From the NCBI GenBank assembly GCA_019648995.1, contig BLXT01008183.1, forward strand, positions 83,585 through 110,236: 26,652 nucleotides of DNA, read 5' to 3'. The translations under genes and the position numbers were made by a program. The DNA is from Plakobranchus ocellatus. Taxonomy: Eukaryota; Mollusca; Gastropoda; Plakobranchidae. Under the pieces are notes generated by a model that did no database searches, had not been told where the DNA came from, and saw only the letters and a program-made list of their open reading frames with translations. Within the stretch, counting starts at the first letter, position 1. Every line of letters begins with the position of its first letter. Below, one piece after another: positions 12,075 through 21,000 of the stretch.

Positions 12075-15000
12075 GGGGGGGGGGGTCCTTTCAGTGTATA
12101 TAGTCCTATTTGTTGTTTCCACTGTACCAGTTAGACTCTTAATAAACAGCTGTTTGCAAGTGGCTCAATAAACGTGTTCTTCTGGTGGCTCACTTAAATA
12201 TAAACGGCTGTTTGCTAGTGGGCTGTGTAAGAACAGGAAAAATATCAGACTGTTTCCATACTTCATTTCATTGATAAAGATTTTGCATTCCACCTTGTCT
12301 TTATTATATACAATTTTCTATTTTAAAAACTAAGAGGTTTTAAAAATATGTGTATGTAACCAGGACATCCTTTTTTTTGCTTACTTTTTGCTTGGCTTTT
12401 GCTTTAATTTAAACAGGAGTGAAGAGGTGATGAAACAGCTTGAAGAGCAGCAAGCAGACATTGTGGGGCTTGTCGGGAGAGTGGAAGAGACAGAAGAAGC
12501 TGTGGTCAGTGGAGCTAGATGTACTTTCCTTTATACAGCAACAGAGTAAAATGTCTCAAGACCAAACGATACATTTCAGAGGTTGCATTAAAAAAAATTT
12601 AAATCACTTAAATAGCCAGAAACTGCATTCTGCAAGCTTTGCAATGGAGAAAACTTTGGTAGAGACATAGAAATCCTGTGCCAAGGTTTCAGTATTTTTA
12701 ATCTTCTGGGGAAAAAAGGGAAAAGAAGATAAACAGTTTTAAAAAATCACATTCTTCTTTCTTAGGAGTATTGATGTGACACAACTATTAGGACTAATCT
12801 TAAAACAATTTTTTTTGTAGACAATGTATTAAAAAGAACTGTAACTGTAAGGCTCACCTTCAAATATGTTCTATGTAAATCAATATTATTAATCTATGCT
12901 AGTCATTATACTGTATCAAGTGATTGGTTTGCAGGAGGTTCAGGACATTAAGGTAAATGGTCCTTTATGTTGATTTTTTTCCAAAATGTCTTGACATGCA
13001 ATTCTTCTTTCATGAGAGATTGAGAAAATACAATTATGGTCATGTGATGCTTTTTTGCCTGCTTAGGTGGAAATGAAGAACGATATAAGCCAACAAGGCA
13101 TGGATTTGGACACTGTGAAGAAGGATGTCAATGAACATGGGCAGAGATTGGACCAGGTGGAGGAGACAGTGGAAGACACAGTGGCTAAAGTGGAGGAAAT
13201 TGATCAAAAGGTGAGATCAAACTAAATAGTATAAAATGGGAAAAACTTTGAGCAGAACAAAACGGTATATAGTTATTTACTGGTTTTTAAAGAAGGTAAT
13301 TTTAAAAGAAACAGGATTTACTCAATATCTTTAAAATTTCAAGGCCCACGGACATTTTGACCATGTCAACATTTGATTTTCATCCACCAGACCTTAAGCC
13401 ACGCTCCATATTGGTCACGTGATGTTTCTAAACTGCTTAATCCAGCTACGGATCATGACTGGAAGTTGCTGTCGAGCAGACTGGGTTACAGTAATGATGA
13501 TATTAGAGGCTGGGCACAACAGGCTGATCCAGGCATGGCCATGTTGAATGAATGGTAAGATGCATTATAAATAGGTCTGGAGAATAGTGTGCTGAGGTTA
13601 AGAAAAAAGTAATTTTACAAAAAATGGGATAAAATAATTGATGCAAACATTTTTAAGAAAACCTTTTATGTTAGATCAAACAAATTTGGACGTGTGAACT
13701 GACTCAATTTCGCAAGGCTCTAGCAGAATGCAGAATAGTTCTTGCATAAATAAGTATATCAACACAACTTAGACATATGAACTGACTCAATTTTGCAAGG
13801 CTCTAGAATAAGAGCAGGATTTTCAGAGTAGCTTTTGTATAAATACGGTTTGATTTCAGTGAATTATAATCTAATAATGCATTGGTGCTTTTGTGATACA
13901 AGCTAATACTTGTTTTTCTTTCTTTATTTAGTTCGTTTGGGGTAGATTCATAAACAAGGTTTCATATCAGTGAATTTCAATTCAATAATGCTTTTTTGCT
14001 TTTTTGGTACTGATTAACACCTGCTTTTCTTTATTGATTTATTTTGTTTTGTAATGAAATTTTAAACGTTTTTTTTTTTTTCATTATTTTGCCCTCTGAT
14101 TTCACTATACACTGAACATCTATGATGGAATAAATAGATACAATTTTCTTCCCTGAAAGCTAATTTTGAAAGTCAGTGAATTCTATTTTCAACAGTTTTT
14201 TCTCAAAGGTATATGAAAATTGAAATACACATTTTGTATTCAGGTATGCAACACGCAAAACAAGTGAGGCCACTTTAGCTGTGCTGACACAACTTCAAGA
14301 AATGAACCGACAAGATGCAGCCATCATTGTGGAAAATGCCATGAAAAGTGCAGGTAAGAGTAACACACTATTCCTTCAGTGGTCTATGATCAAATAGGCA
14401 GGATTATGTGAATTGAAGTTATGTTATGAAGACCAAGCAAATATTTAGGCACCCCCGCCTAAGTTTTTCCAATTGCATTTTAACTTACAGTTTTTTTTTA
14501 TTACCTTTTGTTTTCATCCATATAGGGGCCAGCTGATAATTGTCTCCTCTGAATTTTTCCATCAGAATCTGTAGTGGAGGACGAGGAGTTTGAGTATGCC
14601 TCTCCACCACCAGTGTTTATCAGCTACCAGTGGGGTCACCAACCTGAGGCAAGACTCCTGCAGAAACACCTAGAGATGGCTGGCTATCAGTGCTGGCTAG
14701 ACCTTGGCCAGATGGGTGGAGGTGACAAGCTTTTTGAAAAGATTGACAGTGGCATCAGAGCAGCTAAAGTTGTCATCAGCTGTGTGACTGACAAATACGC
14801 CAAGTCTCCCAATTGTAACCGTGAGGTATTCATTAACATATATATGAATACGATTTCCTTTCTTAGCCTTGGTCTTCATTTCATGCAATAGATAAACATT
14901 GCAACAAGCAACTCCATTATTTTTGTAGATACACATTCAGCAACATTTCACAGTGATTGTTGTCACTATTTTCTTAACTTGTACTGTAGGTCAACCTCTC

Positions 15001-18000
15001 AGTGAATCTGAAAAAGGTAATGATTCCTCTACTCATGGAGAAGTGTACATGGCCTCCCCCCGGCTCTATGGGTCCTATCTTCAGCGAGTACCTGTTCATA
15101 CGCTTCTACCAGAGGGCTGGGGAAGAGCTACCTGGCGATAGGTACTGGCCTGAAGATAAGTTCCAAGAGCTTCTCATGCAGCTCAATGCGATGGGTCTGC
15201 CACCTGATGAGAACCAGATAGAGCCAGGTAACCTAGATTGGCAGTGCTGTTTCTTATGAACAATCATGGCCTGCAAAATCTTCAACTTAAAAGTAATAAC
15301 AATTTATACATGTATGCCCTAGTAAAGCAAACGGCTGGTATACCCTTTATGCTTCTAGAAAAAAAAAAGGTTTGAATCACCATTAGTTTCGCAAGGAACT
15401 TTTTGCTATTAATATACTTACTTGGTTACTTAGATGCTTTGTCCATCCACTGCAGGATGTAGCCCTCTGCAGATGTCTTCCATTTCCTCTAATCTTGTGC
15501 ATTCCTCTGCCATTGTGGACTGCTGCTCTCCTGATGTCATCCATCTATCTTGCTTCTGGTCTGCCCCTGTCTCTTCTCTCTGACCTTGGTTGCCACTCTG
15601 TGCATCTTTCAGTCCATCTATTGTCTTTTTCTCTAGGTTATTAATATACTTTTTGAAAATTGAATTTCTATCTAGAGCTCATATAAGTAACCTTGAAAAA
15701 TGAATACTTTTAAATGCAAAAAAAATTATATCGGGGTACAAACGCATGTTTACACTAACTTATCCTTTAAATACATTTTAAAAAGAAGTAATCTAAAGTT
15801 TGAAAAAAAAAGTGAAGTAAAGTATGAAAAGATTATAAAATGCTGTACCAACAAAGCAAATTAATGAAGAAAGGAATGCTGCAATATTTGTGGGCTAGTA
15901 ACTATTTAAGAAGAATAAAGCAGAGATAGAATAAAATCGACATTTATTTATATATTTCACAATTTTCTACCTCTTTCCCCTCACCTGAATTACAGTCTAC
16001 AGGGACTGGTGGATGCCAAAAGTTCAAGAAATCAAGATTGACAAAAGCAAGACAAAAGATGGTGGCATAAAATCCAAACAAGACATAACAAATGAGGATA
16101 AGAAGGTTTCATGCTTTTCAGAGTACAGTTGTTGTGGATCAAATCTATTTCTCCATCCCCATTTCTCCTTCCCTTTTCATACAAATTTTTTTTCCCAAAG
16201 TTAGAGAAAAAATTACCCATATGTTAGCAGGATGGAACTTTTCTTCTAATATAAGCTTCAAACTCCGCTACATAAGGTTTTAATCAATTTTTTATTAGGA
16301 TTTAAATCCATTATAGACTGTATCATCTGTTGCCATTTCTTTCACTATATAATATAGATGTTGCACATTGTCCCTTCTCAGACTGTATTCAAAATTTTAT
16401 AAGAATCTAAAAAAACTTACATTTCATACCTTTCTATTTTTTCTCTCCCTCTAATACAGGCTGCAGAATCTCCTGACATTTTCATCTCCTACCAATGGGG
16501 CAAGCAGAAGAACATCATTCAGCTGTACGAGCATCTCACAGGCCTTGGATTCACGTGCTGGTTAGACATCAAGCAGATGGGTGGTGGTGACTCTCTGTAT
16601 GATAAAATTGACCGTGGCCTGCGGGGATGTAGAGTGGTTGTGTCCTGCATCACACAAAAATACGCTCTCTCAGCCAACTGCCGGCGTGAAGTCAGCCTGG
16701 CAGATGCCCTGAAAAAGCCACTGCTTCCACTTCTGCTGGAGTCTATGACCTGGCCGCCAGCCGGCCCTATGAGCATGGCATTCACACAGCTGCTATACAT
16801 TGACTTTACCAAGGTGCGTCTTATTTGGTTATAGCCTTTACCATGGTGTGTCTTATATGGTTATAGACTTTACCAAGATGTGTCTTATATGGTTATAGAC
16901 TTTACCTACCAAGGTGTGTCTTGTATGGTTATAGACTTTACCAAGGTCTGTCATGTATGGTTTTAGACTTTACCAGTTTGTGGCTTATATGGTTACAGAC
17001 TTTATCAAGGTGGATCTTATATAGTTATAGTCATTCTTACTATTGACTTGTGGAAGTGTGCATCAAAACTGTATCAATTCAAAGGTGTTAGGGGGAAAGA
17101 TGCAAAAACCATTAAACTGTATGATTTCATGTGCTTGCTGAAAAAATATCAGTTATACTAGATCTGCATCATATCAAATTCTTAAAAAATTACAATGGTC
17201 TCTCAGGATTTCTTTGTGCTAGGGGATTTGTATCGTAAATTATTTCTTTTTGTCTGGAGAAGAGTAGCTTATAAACCAAAATATGGGCAGACCACTCTAG
17301 GTGGCAGTAAACCAATGTTCATAGATCTATAGTTTAGTAAGAATGAGTCCTTGATCCTTATATACTCAAGTTACTTGTACTGGGATGATAAAAGAAATAC
17401 TGGGACACCTTTTCTTTTGAAGGTTTTTCAATGATATTAGGATGAATCTTAGGAAAATAAAAAAAGAGGACGAAATTGAAAAGCAAAAAATATGTTTTGC
17501 AAAGATTTATAAATGAAAATTTGGCAACAAATTAGTGCATCAAAGTTTGCTCCAGGGTTTGACTTTGTCTGGGTGAATAAAGAAGGCATGATAATCAGCC
17601 AAGTAACAACAGACAAACACAGAACAAAATTTTTGCTTTAACCTTTAACTTTGCGCTTGCGCATGACATAAATATATTGGCATTCATTGAATTCTTTTTC
17701 TCATATTAGGGAACGTGTAATGGATTTTGGTCCTCTGCCAAGTTTGAAATCAAAATCCGAAAAAAAAATTATTAGTTTTTTTATTGCTTGACAGCATTCA
17801 TTTTTAACTGTTTCATTTGTAAATCTTTGGATTTTCCAATTTGTGAAAAAACAATGCCTTTGGTTACCCTTAGGTCATTAAAACGTTTTATAATGCTTTG
17901 CTAGTCTAGACATTTTGAAAGGAAGGACATTTTATTATAACTTACAAAATGTACTGAACTGTGAGTCATCACATTCTGTAAACTTGCTAGCACACTATCG

Positions 18001-21000
18001 ACCCACTCCTTTTGTGGCTATAAATAGAGAATAATTCATCGCTCATCCAAGATATATAATCCCTAATTACATTTAGCTGATTACAAAGTAAAAGGAACAT
18101 GAGTATATTGTGTGCTACTCAGAATGCATCATGCCACTTTTATACATGAGCACTCATTCTTGATACTACATCATCAGTAATGAACGAACCAAGGCGATGA
18201 ATTAAGAAAACCTAGGCCTTACCATTAAGACTTGGGTCTAAAAACAAATTTTAAATGTAGCTCCAAAGGAGAAATATTCCATAAAAGTAACTACAAACTT
18301 AAATTTTGCAGATTTAAATCAAATATTGGACTCTATTATCTAATAGGTGGACGTGAATGGTTTCAAAATGAAAGCAATGAAAAGCATTTCTACAAAATGT
18401 GATAAACTTTACTCGTTCTATTTTGCTTTGTTATTTTCTTTAATATGAAATGGATATCATCAACAATTATTGTACATCTCTAACAGCCCTTTGTTTTTGT
18501 TCTGTCCATGCACTCATAGGGTGAGAGTGAGCAAATGATGTGGAATGGGGTCAAGTCCCAAGAACTCCTGGACAAAATTAACCAGCATGTGCCCATGCTT
18601 GAGCAGCCTGAGGATAAAGACTCAACAGATGCTAAAACAGGTGGGCAGTTTGAGAATACTGATAAATCCAAAAAGCCACACATTGACGAAGAAAAGGTTG
18701 GGGAGCAGATTACATACAGCACAGAGCAAAAATCATTGAATATGGATGAATATGTTCAGTCTTATGTACAGACAGATAAAATTGAAATTGAAGAGCAAAA
18801 ACATTTTAGGCAGGTCGGAGTGATAAAAGCTGAAAAATATGACACAGATATTAAAACTTATGTGGAGACAAAGAAGGCCACAGCAAACATCAATAAAACT
18901 AATGAAAGACTAAAGACAATAGAAGAGAAGGAGGAATGCAAAGACAAAAAAAACCAAAGAACTCTCACATTTGTTAATAATTTTATTCGAAGCAAAAGTA
19001 AAGACAAAAATGGTGTAAGGATACGTAAGAGCAAAAACGAATTAGTTAGTAAAAACGAATTAGTTAGTGAAAAAGATAGATTATTACTGAGGAAACAAGA
19101 AAATGAAGAGAAGGAGCGAAAAACAGAAGCATCTAAAAAAAAAGAAAGACTTCTAAGAAAAGAGCAGCAAATGAAGAAAGAGGAAAGAAATCTAGAGGTA
19201 GAGTCAAGAAGGTTAGAAAGAAGAAAAGAGTATGAAGGACAGTTAAAAGAAAACACAATTAAAAAGGATTTAGAAAGACCAGATCAGCATCGAGGTGTCA
19301 TTAAAAATGCCAAAAGAAATGCCCATGACAATGATGCTCAAGAGCAAGAAAAAGGTCTGAGCAGGGTGGGTGGGGAAGAGGATTCAGCAGTTTCAACAAG
19401 CATACCAGGGCCAGCAAGTTTAAAAAAAAAACAGAGGAGACCACTTCCTCCTCCATCTCAATATGTAGCAGAAAAACAAAGACAGTTCCCTCCCTTTTCA
19501 GTGCCAGAAATAAAAAGGTCAAAGGGCAAATCATCTAGAGTTGCTGGAGATAAATTCGAAAATCAGAGGTCTACTGAAAATATTTCCCTCGCACATGACT
19601 CTCCTGGTTGGCCAAAAAGTGCCTCGTACACAACAAATGATATGAAAAGTGGAGAATCAAAGGTAGGCAGTGAAAGAGATACATTGGCGCTTTCAAATAC
19701 TCAACAACAAAATGCTCAGAAGTCTGAAGACTCTATGAAATCACGCAGAAAAGTTCCCAAACCACCTCCTTCACAGTATAGGAAGCCTTCATTGGTCGAC
19801 CCTTTTCCTTCTCAAGCTTTTAAGAAAGGTAAAATAGAAATTTGTTCTGTTATGGCTCTTGTAAGTAGTCTTGTCAGTAGACCTAGTTCCTTCTTTCTTT
19901 TATAAGGAAAAATTTTCCATCATAATTTTCTTGCCTGAGTAGATATTTGTAGAAATGTACTACATATTGGTCTGTGTTGTAAGGCTTGCAAGACAAATGT
20001 AACACAACGCGGGCCATGACTTTTAGTCATGATCGTAAAGCCTAGTTGGTACATCAGTGAGCCTAGCTGACAAGTCAAGTATTCCACATCCCTAATGAAT
20101 GACAAGAGTTAGGTTGTAGAGCTGTTATCAAATTCATACATGATATTATGGGTAGTCATAAGAAATAAAGACTGCGTAGGAAATTTTGTTGGGTGTCAAT
20201 TTTTAACTCCAAACTTAGTGGGTTTCCTATGCAGAGCAAAATTGATTTTTTTACTCCTCCCCCCCAAGAAGAAAAGACTGTAATGTCTAATTCAAGTCTG
20301 GCCAGTTCTAATTTCTAGGTAATTTGATACATCAAATACATTTATCAAGTTAATGAATGCTGCAGTCTTGCATGGAAATCACTGACTCGCTCACTCTGAA
20401 TTTATTCACTCTTTCTTTGGGGTGGGAAAAAAACTTCCTCAAGGGAAATCTCATGTGATAATACCACAAAAAGAATGGGTACTAAGACAACTGATCCAGG
20501 CGTTGCCAGTTCACCTTGGTGCATGACTGATTCATCTCAACAGATTAATCACAAACAAGCTATCAAGAAAACTACACAACACTACACTACAAACGAACAA
20601 CAATGTATCAAGAAAATGACACTACAATTATCAATATCATCCTATACGCAAACAGTTGTACTCTCTCTATGAAGATCATGTCTTCCCAAATCTAACCTAT
20701 CTGTTTTAGTTACAGAAAAAGGTGACAGTCAGTTGGAAACTGGGCATAGATTAATAATATTTGGAAACCATACTTTTGAACAAATAAGTTTTATCTTGAA
20801 CAGCAGGCTTAATTTGTCTCCATTTTAAAGTAAATCTGCTTTAACATAATCTATTTCATAAAACTTGCGAAGCTAATTTTGCTTTGCTTTGTTAATTTTC
20901 TATTTTTAAGTCTTTTACTTCAGATTTAGTGACTTTATCAAGAAACACAGTTAGTAATAAATTAATGAGGTGGTTTATGAAGTTTCACAATTTTTCTTTT

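Noticed and set aside
12440..12670. Open frame starting at GTG in exon 12
   Set aside because: Out of phase with exon 11; the true frame is the coiled-coil one.
14953..15141. Open frame overlapping exon 18
   Set aside because: A different frame from TIR 1; the correct one continues the TIR motif with the WPPPG sequence.
18858..19256. 132-residue minus-strand open frame, Leu/Phe/Ser-rich
   Set aside because: Antisense shadow of the Lys/Glu-rich tail in exon 21; the hydrophobic look arises from complementing A-rich codons.
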